Part shown: positions 47,223-54,843 of the stretch, in pieces
Position numbering within the stretch: position 1 is the first letter of the stretch
How the letters are laid out: each line of letters opens with the position of its first letter
Assembly: GCA_965230615.1 (NCBI GenBank)
Contig: OZ246012.1
Span: 806,001-870,000, forward strand
DNA length: 64,000 nucleotides
From: G965230615 sp965230615
GTDB lineage: Bacteria; Pseudomonadota; Gammaproteobacteria; HTCC5015
Direction: 5' to 3'
The notes under the pieces: generated by a model
What the model was told of the DNA's origin: nothing
The model's input: only the letters and a program-made list of their open reading frames with translations
The model's database searches: none
Position numbers and translations under genes: made by a program

Positions 47223-47905
47223 AAGCCACTCAGTACGCGATATGATATCTGGTTATTGTTTGCTTCAAAAACTTCAATGCTCGCAGATCTAAACGAAATT
47301 GTAGCTGGCGTTGAACCTAAGTCATATGTCACGTCTTGGAAAAAAGCTACTCTCGCAAAATCATCTTTGTATTCTCTATAAGATAACTTTAATGTATTTT
47401 TTGAAATGCCTTGATAGAGCAACTCATACTTAAATGAATCTTTATGTGGAGAAATGGATTCGGTTTTACTGTACTCCAGCAGAGTATCAATATTTTTTCC
47501 AAACCATACCGCACCAGGTCTATATTTTACACTTTCAAATCTTCCATCATCATCAGCATCAATAAAGCAAGCAGCGGCTTGTGGTCCCATTAGTGGATCT
47601 ATATAGGCTGGCTTTTCAGTGCAAAAAATTGTTTTTCCATCCAGTTGAGCTTTAACAAGAAAGTCCCCATCAGATACAACAATTCTTCCAAGACCCACAC
47701 CTATCGTTGCGCCATCTTCTATACGATACCCAGTCTTACTTAAATAACTAAACTGACTAAAAATGACACCACCAACTGAGGAAGTAGATTTACTTCCAAT
47801 CGTTGGAATAAATCCAGTTTTTGATATAACAGATGAGGTTTCATCTATTTTCACCGTAGCACAACCACTAAGGATAATTGCCGTATACAACATTAGTGTG
47901 CGCAT
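47219..47905 (-). CDS. Lipoprotein of unknown function
   Basis: 228 residues with lipobox ILSGC (Cys15) and AAAGGT before the ATG. The mature part has VGGVIFSQFSYLSKTGYRI, an Asp-rich turn DADDDGRFES and strand-rich C-terminus. It follows the TIR operon by 85 bases on the same strand and overlaps the resolvase stop by 4 bases. No family recognised. It could be read through from the defence operon, but the gap argues against tight coupling. Confidence 0.7.
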   Translation of the reverse strand: MRTLMLYTAIILSGCATVKIDETSSVISKTGFIPTIGSKSTSSVGGVIFSQFSYLSKTGYRIEDGATIGVGLGRIVVSDGDFLVKAQLDGKTIFCTEKPAYIDPLMGPQAAACFIDADDDGRFESVKYRPGAVWFGKNIDTLLEYSKTESISPHKDSFKYELLYQGISKNTLKLSYREYKDDFARVAFFQDVTYDLGSTPATISFRSASIEVFEANNNQISYRVLSGF

Positions 47906-47990
47906 ATAGATTTACCTTTTAACTCCGATGATGATTTAGAATTATCAGGATATATATGCTAAAGCAATTAGTATTTTATCTTGTGAGGCA

Positions 47991-48542
47991 TCATTCCCCT
48001 CTCAGCCACTCTCCTAATTTTGTTGCAGTATTCTTCCTATAGTCATATACCATCCATAATGGCTTTGGCTCTCCAGTCATTTTTCCGTGAACAATATGCC
48101 TGTAAAGCCCTAAATATTCCTGCCGAGCCCAAGATTGTTCATAATCATTTTTAGAGGCTGGCAATAAGGCAACGCTGCTAGGGCTTAGGCATGAATCTCC
48201 GATTCCCAGCTCCCAAGGAACCCATTTTGAATCCTTACTATTTTCAGTAACAAACATTACGAGGCGCCGACTTTTACGAATTTGGTTTTTAATAATCGTT
48301 GCAGTTTCTGGAGTTGGATTGTCTGGAAGCCTGTTGTCATCCAAATCACAATAAACAGATGCACCATGATTTTTTAACAGACTTATTACTCCTGGGAGGT
48401 ATTCGGCGTCTTTGGATGAGTGCGAAAGAAATGTATCTTTGTGATCTTTGTCTTGCGCTCTAGATTTTAGTAATGCCTGTTCATTCAGTGTAAATTTATT
48501 GGTGAATCTTTTTAGATCATCAAACGTAACGAAATCAACCAA
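47991..48542 (-). CDS. TIR-domain protein, third TIR of the Thoeris-type operon
   Basis: 183 residues starting at TTG with GGAG upstream. A short N-terminal helical part (FTLNEQALLKSRAQDKDHKD) precedes a TIR domain: strand A box DTFLSHSSKDAEYLP, strand B ASVYCDLDD, RRLVMFVTENS, and the catalytic Glu in SKWVPWELGIG. TIR domains of this class cleave NAD+ and make signal nucleotides. It differs clearly from the neighbouring ThsB (canonical Toll-like rather than DUF1863-like). It lies 25 bases after that gene in the same operon, so it may act as an alternative sensor feeding ThsA. Confidence 0.85.
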   Translation of the reverse strand: MVDFVTFDDLKRFTNKFTLNEQALLKSRAQDKDHKDTFLSHSSKDAEYLPGVISLLKNHGASVYCDLDDNRLPDNPTPETATIIKNQIRKSRRLVMFVTENSKDSKWVPWELGIGDSCLSPSSVALLPASKNDYEQSWARQEYLGLYRHIVHGKMTGEPKPLWMVYDYRKNTATKLGEWLRGE

Positions 48543-48567
48543 CTCTTATTTCTCCGAAATTAGCGCT

Positions 48568-49050
48568 TTATTTTCTTTGAGCAATTGCAGTATTAACCCA
48601 GCTTTCGATATTTCGAGCAATATCATTATATGCATCGTAAGGAGACGGATCATAGCAATTCACTACGTTAGAAAGTTTTCGTCCATCTTCAAAATTAAAT
48701 GTGTCGAAAGGGTTTGAGCCTTTATAACAAACCCCTGTTCGAGGGCATTTTAAATTATGTATAAAGATGCCAAACAATGGCTTTCCGTCATTCCACGCCT
48801 TTTCGATTTCATAACGAACCCAAGGGCGATTTGCGGTATCTTCTCCAACAAGAACAATAACGCATTGCTTGTATTTAAAATTGTTATCTATCCACCTTTT
48901 TATAGATGCATCACCACCTCGCTTAACAGTTTCCCATTCATTTGCTGAGACGGGCTGATTTCCTTCCAGAGCCCCAATATTTCTGATTTGTTGCACTCTC
49001 ATAACATCATTTCCGTAGTGAAAACTATAAAAAACAGGACGTCTGGCCAT
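48568..49050 (-). CDS. thsB: ThsB, TIR-like sensor of Thoeris
   Basis: 160 residues. The start MARRPVFYSFHYGNDVMRVQ and VIVLVGEDTANRPWVRYEI are hallmarks of the DUF1863/ThsB TIR-like family, with the catalytic Glu in RYEIEKAW. In Thoeris, ThsB senses phage and converts NAD+ to a cyclic ADP-ribose isomer that activates ThsA. The gene starts 2 bases after thsA ends, a tight pair. Family call is strong; the phage trigger is unknown. Confidence 0.92.
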   Translation of the reverse strand: MARRPVFYSFHYGNDVMRVQQIRNIGALEGNQPVSANEWETVKRGGDASIKRWIDNNFKYKQCVIVLVGEDTANRPWVRYEIEKAWNDGKPLFGIFIHNLKCPRTGVCYKGSNPFDTFNFEDGRKLSNVVNCYDPSPYDAYNDIARNIESWVNTAIAQRK

Positions 49051-49052
49051 TT

Positions 49053-50486
49053 CTACTCCTTTGTTAAATAATTGATTACATCGATAACTTTTGAAATTAG
49101 TTGGTTCAAATCATCAATTTCTTCACCTAGTGCTTTTATTAGATTTAAGATCTTGTCATTTGGGGGCGGATAATAAATTGAAATATTTGACACTACCTCA
49201 CCCCAAAGCTCTTTCGCCATGAATCCAGTAGACCCAATAGGTATTACAGATAACCCCAGTTTATGGGCTATCTCAAACTCTTCTCTCATTCCATTTGCCA
49301 ATATATTATTTCCATTTTCTTCTTTATTTCCCAAGAAGAATAAAGCTATTCCCGCGCTTCCGATCAGATCGTGTCTGTACTTAGACCACACAGCTTTTCT
49401 TTTCTGGTCATCGTTAATAAATTGTGGAAATGGTCTCATGTGCAAATAGTCGTTTATATTTCCATGATGGATATTGTATATAGACTCTATAGCCCCTGTA
49501 ATAACGGCATTTCCAACTCCCAAACCAACACCAGAAACAATCTTAAAATTTTGCTCGACTAAAACAGAACCTATCTTACAAAGAAAACTCTCAACATCAC
49601 TTCGATTCCACGGAGAAAAATCACTTGCACTGCCAGAAATGAAAATAGTCGATCTCTTGAGCTTTTTCTCTATTCGCAACAGGATTTCCGTAATTTCACT
49701 ATATTCATCAACAAGCAAAACTTTTATTTTAAATCTCTTTAGATCATTTATAACAAGCGATTGTTTTAGGTCTGCCTGGCTATACTCATCATCATTTTGG
49801 TAATCGTTTCGTGAACATTTTCTAAAAATACAATAGTGCTGCCGCTGATGGTCTTCAAAAGCTATTCTGATACGGCTCATAATGTAATCTAGGTTAGGAT
49901 CAGTAAAACTAAAGCCAATAAAAAGAAATGTTTTTGAAACCAAATCACCTGAAAGCGCAGTAACATATGGAGCATGTAGGTTTGAATATTTTTCATAATC
50001 ATCTTTCGTGATAATCGCTGTATCTGGATGATCTATATCGCCATGCATTTTGTAGACTATTGCATCTCGATTTGGCAAGGTCGTTGCCAATTGATTATTT
50101 GTATATTTTACGTCTGCGATTTTTCCCGAATCAGACAGTGATCTTTCAATTAGTTTGTCATAATTCGTTGTCCAATACGTTGCGATTGGAAGTCGCGCTA
50201 ATATTTTGTGATTTGTGGTGACATCTTTGGTAGTTGCTATTTCACTTAACAATCTCTGGTTTATACTATGTCTACCATTATCGTTGCAGTGATATTGAGC
50301 CAAACTTACAAGATCATGCTCCTTATCAATATCAACGCCTAGCTCCCTTGCTAGAGGGCGCAACAATTCTCGCCAATCTACATAACCAGCCGAGCTGGAC
50401 ATTCCTGCACCTGCAAAAATAGCCACATTATTTTCCCGTAACTCACTCACGTAGCGTTCAATAAATGTATCTATTTCTAATTTCAT
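49053..50486 (-). CDS. thsA: ThsA, SIR2-SLOG NADase effector of Thoeris
   Basis: 477 residues, almost the length of known ThsA. The SIR2 domain has FAGAGMSSSAGYVDWRELL near residue 24, the catalytic Asn in TTNYDKLIE and His in YKMHGDID. The C-terminal SLOG domain starts about 280 with IFISGSASDFSPWN and carries GVGLGVGNAVITGA, the ligand-binding turn. In Thoeris the SLOG domain binds the nucleotide made by ThsB and switches on NAD+ depletion, killing the infected cell. Next to it lie three TIR proteins. No membrane segment is present, so it is the SIR2-type, cytosolic effector. Confidence 0.94.
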   Translation of the reverse strand: MKLEIDTFIERYVSELRENNVAIFAGAGMSSSAGYVDWRELLRPLARELGVDIDKEHDLVSLAQYHCNDNGRHSINQRLLSEIATTKDVTTNHKILARLPIATYWTTNYDKLIERSLSDSGKIADVKYTNNQLATTLPNRDAIVYKMHGDIDHPDTAIITKDDYEKYSNLHAPYVTALSGDLVSKTFLFIGFSFTDPNLDYIMSRIRIAFEDHQRQHYCIFRKCSRNDYQNDDEYSQADLKQSLVINDLKRFKIKVLLVDEYSEITEILLRIEKKLKRSTIFISGSASDFSPWNRSDVESFLCKIGSVLVEQNFKIVSGVGLGVGNAVITGAIESIYNIHHGNINDYLHMRPFPQFINDDQKRKAVWSKYRHDLIGSAGIALFFLGNKEENGNNILANGMREEFEIAHKLGLSVIPIGSTGFMAKELWGEVVSNISIYYPPPNDKILNLIKALGEEIDDLNQLISKVIDVINYLTKE

Positions 50487-50511
50487 GCTGGCTTATGCCT
50501 TTCTAATTTAT

Positions 50512-51105
50512 TCACGTTAAAAGATTTTGCAGGTTTTTCCAACTCCACCTGTATAACCTTCCTGCACCCGCAACAGGCGTATAATTTTTATTTTTATAAC
50601 CGACTATTTGTATTACTTTTTTATTGCGCGCATTAGCCATTGCTATTTCTTTCAAAACCCCCTGCGCGCAATGCGTTTTCTCTCCAACTATTACTAAAAC
50701 TATGTCAGACTTTGCTATAGCATTGTCTGCTTTGCGCTCCCAGAATTTCTCTGGCGCAGCTTCTTTAAGCGAATAATCCGATATGGAAAATGGAGAATCT
50801 GAATTTTTTGACTGGCCAACGAGAAAATCTTTAATCTTTTTGTCGTTATCAAAATCAAAACTTACAAATACTCTTTTCTTTTTAGGAGACTGGGAAAGCT
50901 GTCCGTGCAATATTCCACCTGCCGACGCTCCAAGAAGTACGCCGCCAACACCAGGGACAATCATATTTCCAATAAAAGCTCCAAGGGTGGAGGACAAAAC
51001 CCCTGATAGACTGATATTTTCCCGGTGCGTATAACAATATGAAGAGTTTTCCAATGCAAGGTTTTTACAAGGATTTCCATTCTTATTTTTCGCTTTGCAT
51101 TGCAC
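50512..51105 (-). CDS. Membrane-anchored TIR-like protein with N-terminal zinc-finger-like motif
   Basis: 197 residues in three parts. Residues 1-27 have MQCKAKNKNGNPCKN and YCYTH, a Cys/Cys/Cys/His set like small zinc fingers. Residues about 33-70 (GVLSSTLGAFIGNMIVPGVG, GVLLGASAGGI) form a glycine-zipper membrane hairpin. From about 78 a DUF1863-like TIR fold follows: KRVFVSFDFDNDKKIKDFL, IVLVIVGEKTHCAQGV and a Glu in VLKEIAMAN at the catalytic place. It lies 25 bases upstream of thsA. It looks like a membrane-bound version of ThsB. Domain boundaries are read by eye; the sensor role is inferred. Confidence 0.85.
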   Translation of the reverse strand: MQCKAKNKNGNPCKNLALENSSYCYTHRENISLSGVLSSTLGAFIGNMIVPGVGGVLLGASAGGILHGQLSQSPKKKRVFVSFDFDNDKKIKDFLVGQSKNSDSPFSISDYSLKEAAPEKFWERKADNAIAKSDIVLVIVGEKTHCAQGVLKEIAMANARNKKVIQIVGYKNKNYTPVAGAGRLYRWSWKNLQNLLT

Positions 51106-51130
51106 TCTTTGCCCTCCTCAATCAATTGGA

Positions 51131-51343
51131 CTAATCTAGGTTATTATTTTTTGATGAATCTGGATTGGACACAGGCGTTTTTACATTGTTTATTTTTCTT
51201 ACATGGTAGTCTTCATATTCGCCTTTCTCTATTTTTTTGACAAGTTGTGCGCGAGTCAGATCTTCCCCTGTTTTATTGTCGTGAAATTTTTTATTTCTTC
51301 CTGTATCGCTTTCTTGCGTTACGGTTATTCTCTTTTTCGGCAT
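51131..51343 (-). CDS. DUF3892-like small protein
   Basis: 70 residues: ITVTQESDTGRN, then KTGEDLTRAQLVKKIEKGEY, DYHVRKINN and an ending KTPVSNPDSSKNNNLD. This closely follows the pattern of DUF3892, small proteins of unknown function. It starts 2 bases after the XRE-ImmA stop and precedes the membrane TIR gene by 25 bases, so it is in the defence operon. Confidence 0.8.
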   Translation of the reverse strand: MPKKRITVTQESDTGRNKKFHDNKTGEDLTRAQLVKKIEKGEYEDYHVRKINNVKTPVSNPDSSKNNNLD

Positions 51344-51345
51344 GA

Positions 51346-52464
51346 CTATCTCCTAAATAGTGGTTCAACATTGCTTTCTTCTTCATATTCTGGGACTGGA
51401 AAACCTGTTATTGTTGACAACGTATCTGGCGTAATATTTAGATTTTCAGCAAGTTTTGAGAAGGTTATACCTAGTTCATTGTTTAGAAGCTCTATTGAAC
51501 TGCGAAGCAATTCTGGCTTCTCCATTTCTATTCTTTCATCATATTTTTCCACCTTTGTTTGCCCTGTTTTACTTAGACGAACATTGGCAGCTCTATATTG
51601 CTGAGATGTTATGATTTTTAAAAAATGGGCTCTATATATAATTGCTTTAAGGCTCATGCCCCAGCGAATTTTCAATTTATAAATTGAATGCCAAGAAGAC
51701 TCTCTGTTTACAATGAAGTTTCTTGGAAATTCTTTTACAAAAACAGTTCGAGGAAAGATAAACGCACTAGCAAATCTATCTGCTTCTGACTCTGTTACTG
51801 TATCTCCAGTTTCTGTCCCACTATGTAAAACGAAGTGACCACATTCGTGAGCAAGATCAAAACGAAGACGGCAAGGACTTTCCTTTGCATCGTTCCGAAT
51901 AATTATGGGGCGTTTACGATACAGCGATAAAGCATCCACTTTTTCTGACACACCTGAAAAGCTCGTTATTACCACGCCTGCATTCTCAAGCACATTAGTG
52001 ATATTTGCGATTGGATTATCCAGTCCGAGTTCCCAATGCTTACGGCAAGTCTCTGCTGCTTCTTCTATTTCTAGGTTTGTGTAGCTATCTGCATTGTTCG
52101 ATAGGTCGGGAATATTGGGCTCTGGGAATTCAATATATTCAGAGAGAAGAGCAATTAGCTCCTCAAATATCGTGCTATAGGAGCAAACTCTATTCGCAAG
52201 CCCAACAGGAGTCGTTTTGCGTTTTCTGAAATGGCATTGCTCAAACTTCACATCGTTTTCTAACTCTTGGTAAAAAAAGTCTTTTCTTACTGATAACGCC
52301 TCACAGAGAGCATAGAGCATATCTTCTGGCGGCTGCCTAGTGTCACCCTCTAACTGATGAATGAACTGACGTGAAGCCGTAACGGCATCACCTAATTCTT
52401 TTAAGGTCATACCGTTTAGCAATCTTGCCAACCGTAACTTCTCACCTAAAAATTTATTCGTCAT
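51346..52464 (-). CDS. XRE regulator fused to ImmA/IrrE metallopeptidase
   Basis: 372 residues. An N-terminal Cro/CI helix-turn-helix (MTLKELGDAVTASRQFIHQL) is followed at about 205 by the zinc protease motif FDLAHECGHFVLH and a downstream Glu in TESEADRFASAFIFPR. Such one-piece regulators can sense DNA damage or phage signals and cut or release a repressor. It leads into the DUF3892-TIR-ThsA genes with 2-base spacing. That suggests the defence genes are switched by it. It overlaps the upstream gene by 11 bases. Confidence 0.92.
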   Translation of the reverse strand: MTNKFLGEKLRLARLLNGMTLKELGDAVTASRQFIHQLEGDTRQPPEDMLYALCEALSVRKDFFYQELENDVKFEQCHFRKRKTTPVGLANRVCSYSTIFEELIALLSEYIEFPEPNIPDLSNNADSYTNLEIEEAAETCRKHWELGLDNPIANITNVLENAGVVITSFSGVSEKVDALSLYRKRPIIIRNDAKESPCRLRFDLAHECGHFVLHSGTETGDTVTESEADRFASAFIFPRTVFVKEFPRNFIVNRESSWHSIYKLKIRWGMSLKAIIYRAHFLKIITSQQYRAANVRLSKTGQTKVEKYDERIEMEKPELLRSSIELLNNELGITFSKLAENLNITPDTLSTITGFPVPEYEEESNVEPLFRR

Positions 52465-53062
52465 TATTGCTTGTATCTTCTTTCTTCTTTACGAGTTTCA
52501 ACTTTGCTTTTGCTGGTTCTACTTTTACCGCCTCTGATTTCACTGCGTTAACATCACCAAAAGCTAGAACTTGATCTGATAATGGAATTTTCCATTTGCA
52601 AATTATTTCTTTGTGTTCGCTATAGCCAACAAAATAGGCACTTTCAACAGGTATATCATATGGAGTATCGATAATCAGATACCACCGAAGATGGGAGTAG
52701 GCGCTAATATGTTCAAACATATTCATCTGCTCAAATCCCTCCTGCGATGGAATAAGTTTCCGATCAGGGAGGTTTTTCGGATTATTTCTTGAAAATCGAA
52801 CAGGTACGCCTCCAACAGCAAAGGTAAACCTCCCTTGCTCTGTAAGCACTGACAACCAGGGCCAAACTCCTTCAAGATTCTTATATATGATGCGCATACG
52901 ACAGCATTCGTAAGCCCTGAGACACAGGGATAATCGTGTATCTCCTATTTCTGGCTCATGTCTTTCAATTACTTCACCTCGCACTTGAACCAGAAGGCTC
53001 GCAAGTTGTTGCAAATATTCCTGTTTGAGTTCTGGAGCAAGTAGCCAAGGTTCTTGATGCAT
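52454..53062 (-). CDS. First gene of the Thoeris-type operon, unknown function
   Basis: 202 residues. A soluble alpha/beta body (RLSLCLRAYECCRMRIIYKN, VWPWLSVLTEQGRFTFAVGG, SHLRWYLIIDTPYDIPVESA) ends in a Lys/Ala/Val-rich basic tail (about 180-202). No family recognised. It overlaps the XRE-ImmA gene by 11 bases. Similar proteins often travel with XRE-ImmA regulators and may be the regulated or cleaved partner. A good sigma-70 promoter lies just upstream. Confidence 0.75.
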   Translation of the reverse strand: MHQEPWLLAPELKQEYLQQLASLLVQVRGEVIERHEPEIGDTRLSLCLRAYECCRMRIIYKNLEGVWPWLSVLTEQGRFTFAVGGVPVRFSRNNPKNLPDRKLIPSQEGFEQMNMFEHISAYSHLRWYLIIDTPYDIPVESAYFVGYSEHKEIICKWKIPLSDQVLAFGDVNAVKSEAVKVEPAKAKLKLVKKKEDTSNNDE

Positions 53063-53095
53063 GCGATTTATACCTATGAGCTATGAGTTTTAGTG

Positions 53096-53124
53096 ATAAT
53101 CCTGCAAACCAATATATTTGTCAA
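53096..53124 (-). promoter_or_regulatory. Sigma-70 promoter of the Thoeris-type operon
   Basis: On the minus strand TTGACA (53124-53119), 17-base spacer and GATTAT (53101-53096), placed about 35 bases before the ATG at 53062. The -35 is perfect and the spacing ideal. Confidence 0.65.
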
Positions 53125-53181
53125 GCAGAAATAAATATATAAAGCTAATATTGAAAAATCAAAAACAACTTTTGTAACAGA

Positions 53182-53226
53182 TTGACATTTTGTTGTTTTT
53201 GGGTTAGCGTAGAGAGTAGATAACTC
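53182..53226 (+). promoter_or_regulatory. parDE promoter and operator
   Basis: TTGACA (53182-53187), 17-base spacer, TAGCGT (53205-53210) as a weak -10. Downstream ATAACT (about 53220-53225) and AGTTAT (about 53238-53243) form an inverted repeat flanking the antitoxin ribosome site, a likely autoregulatory operator. The promoter is divergent from that of the defence operon. Confidence 0.55.
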
Positions 53227-53241
53227 TATGAAGAGGTAGTT

Positions 53242-53490
53242 ATGAGGCTTTCTATCGAAATTTCCCCCGAAGAGCATCAACAGCTCAAAGCAGCGGCTGC
53301 ATTGCAGGGCAAGTCCATCAAAGACTATGTGCTGGAAAGAACATTGCCTGACTCCCAAGAGAAGGCAGCATTACAAAAGCTGGAATCCTTTCTCAAACCA
53401 CGTATTGATGCGGCAACGAACGGTGAGCGTTCATCCTTGTCTGTAGATGACATTTTTGACGAAGTAGAAAACCAGTCACAGCAGTCCTAA
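53242..53490 (+). CDS. parD: ParD-like ribbon-helix-helix antitoxin
   Basis: 82 residues. RLSIEISPEEHQQLKAAAAL and GKSIKDYVLER form a ribbon-helix-helix. The C-terminal LSVDDIFDEVENQS is the toxin-binding tail seen in ParD-like antitoxins. GAGG precedes the ATG. The toxin ATG follows its stop without a gap. It would neutralise the toxin and repress the operon. It differs in sequence from the parD at 9941, so the two pairs are not recent copies. Confidence 0.88.
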   Translation: MRLSIEISPEEHQQLKAAAALQGKSIKDYVLERTLPDSQEKAALQKLESFLKPRIDAATNGERSSLSVDDIFDEVENQSQQS

Positions 53491-53799
53491 ATGCAGCCAT
53501 ACGAACTATCAAAAGATGCAGAAGAAGATCTCCGTGAGGTCGCACGTTACACCCTCCAGAAATGGGGTAAAGAGCAGCTGGCGGAATATCGTCAGGGATT
53601 AAAGGACACCTTCCATGCTATTGGGGTGCAGGATATTGTTGCTCGGCAGTTTTCTAAAAACTATCCGCAGCTGCGCGTTACCAAATACCGCCATCACTAT
53701 ATTTTCTACATCGCGGAAGGTGCAGAAAAACCTATCATCATCGGTGTTATCCATGAGCGCCGCGATATCGTGAACCAACTGGCTACACGACTCACATAA
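53491..53799 (+). CDS. parE: ParE-type toxin
   Basis: 102 residues: LSKDAEEDLREVARYTLQKW at the N-terminal helix hairpin, then LRVTKYRHHYIFYIAE and the last strand PIIIGVIHERRDIV, the ParE/RelE fold. ParE toxins block DNA gyrase. Its start touches the antitoxin stop. Unlike the pair at 9639, start and stop codons are intact. It would stabilise the plasmid by killing cells that lose it. Confidence 0.9.
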   Translation: MQPYELSKDAEEDLREVARYTLQKWGKEQLAEYRQGLKDTFHAIGVQDIVARQFSKNYPQLRVTKYRHHYIFYIAEGAEKPIIIGVIHERRDIVNQLATRLT

Positions 53800-53847
53800 A
53801 GCCGAGTTTTAATCTTGCGCTTGCAGGGTATTTTTCTATGATGGACA

Positions 53848-53883
53848 TGCCCGCCCGTCGGGCGGGCACTCACTATGGTGAGT
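53848..53883. terminator. Twin hairpins after parDE
   Basis: TGCCCGCCC/GGGCGGGCA (9 bp, 3-base loop) is followed directly by ACTCAC/GTGAGT around TATG. There is no T-run at once, so termination strength is uncertain. The hairpins end in the repeated phrase AGTTTGTTAACCTTTT. Confidence 0.5.
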
Positions 53884-54064
53884 TTGTTAACCTTTTAATG
53901 GAAAGGATTGCTCATGCAAAAACCACCATTAAAAAGGTTTAGAGCCAGACTATCCCTTAGATTTAAGGGGTTCTCTGTTTCGATAACAATCGAAGCAGAT
54001 AGGCTTTAAAACTTCTGGTGCGGGTAATCTTAGCGGAAACCCCGCACCAGTTTGTTAACCTTTT
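53881..54064. repeat. Direct repeat AGTTTGTTAACCTTTT, each copy behind a hairpin
   Basis: The 16-base phrase occurs at 53881-53896 and again at 54049-54064. Each copy follows a stable hairpin: the twin hairpins at 53848-53883, and CTGGTGCGGG/CCCGCACCAG at 54015-54050. The 168-base unit between them holds a 31-codon ORF. This suggests a duplicated regulatory or recombination site. Confidence 0.6.
53914..54009 (+). CDS. Possible 31-residue basic protein
   Basis: ATG at 53914, with AAAGGA 7 bases upstream, and a stop at 54007. The product (MQKPPLKRFRARLSLRFKGF, then SVSITIEADRL) is basic with a strand-like end. It is framed by the two hairpin-plus-repeat units. The good ribosome site is the only support. 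Confidence 0.35.
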   Translation: MQKPPLKRFRARLSLRFKGFSVSITIEADRL

Positions 54065-54206
54065 CATTTCTAACATACCATATTTTTGCAAAATGCAAAG
54101 ATAAAAAAGCATTGAAGGCATGGATGTGCCTGACTTCCTTTTTCCCATAAGCTGGCAGGACGGCAGATTATGGGCGCGAATTTAGGGCTATTATTATTTT
54201 TACTCC

Positions 54207-54833
54207 TTACGAACTACCTTCCTTCAGAATTGCCAATATTTTAAATGCCGTTGATAGTGGTACATCATTTAAATCAAAATCACAGCTATAACCACCATAA
54301 GCACTTAGGCGAATTTCTCCACTTCGGCAAGAGGCGTTATTATTGCCATGAAAAAAATATCTGCGCTGCGTGTTTACCCCGTTATACTGATACGCTCTTA
54401 ATTCTGGCGATATGCTGCGCATCGCATGTTCAATATGCTCTAGCGTAGAAATTTTTTCCTTATAGGCTTGTGCCGTTTTTGCTGCATTCTCTAGCATAGC
54501 TTCATAGTCAGGCAATAAACGACGCTCAATATCCGAAGCAATATGTTTAGGGTTACGTGTTGGTGAAACATTGATACTATCGCTTCCGTGCGGTAGGCAG
54601 GCATTGCGCTGTTGATTATGACTTAAACCAAAACTTGGACACGTCCCCCTAACTGTTATTTTTCCCTTGCTCTGGTAGCTCTGATAGAGTCTTAACGTTT
54701 TACCACCATCACCAATGATTTTTACCCCTTGATGTTGCTCGTCTTGGGGCACAGGGCGGCGATCCACTCGCCACCCCTCAGCCATATAAAATGCGATAGA
54801 TTCCGCTAATTTAAGCAAGGCTTGATAGTCCAT
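54207..54833 (-). CDS. Hypothetical protein paired with J-domain protein
   Basis: 208 residues from the ATG at 54833 with a GGGGG ribosome site; a longer upstream frame is not needed. An N-terminal helix (YQALLKLAESIAFYMAEGWR) is followed by strand-rich sequence (KTLRLYQSYQSKGKITVRGT), a basic middle and a C-terminal part (GEIRLSAYGGYSCDFDLNDV). No family recognised. It starts 10 bases after the J-domain gene, so the two probably form an operon and may work together. Confidence 0.65.
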   Translation of the reverse strand: MDYQALLKLAESIAFYMAEGWRVDRRPVPQDEQHQGVKIIGDGGKTLRLYQSYQSKGKITVRGTCPSFGLSHNQQRNACLPHGSDSINVSPTRNPKHIASDIERRLLPDYEAMLENAAKTAQAYKEKISTLEHIEHAMRSISPELRAYQYNGVNTQRRYFFHGNNNASCRSGEIRLSAYGGYSCDFDLNDVPLSTAFKILAILKEGSS

Positions 54834-54843
54834 GATTACCCCC

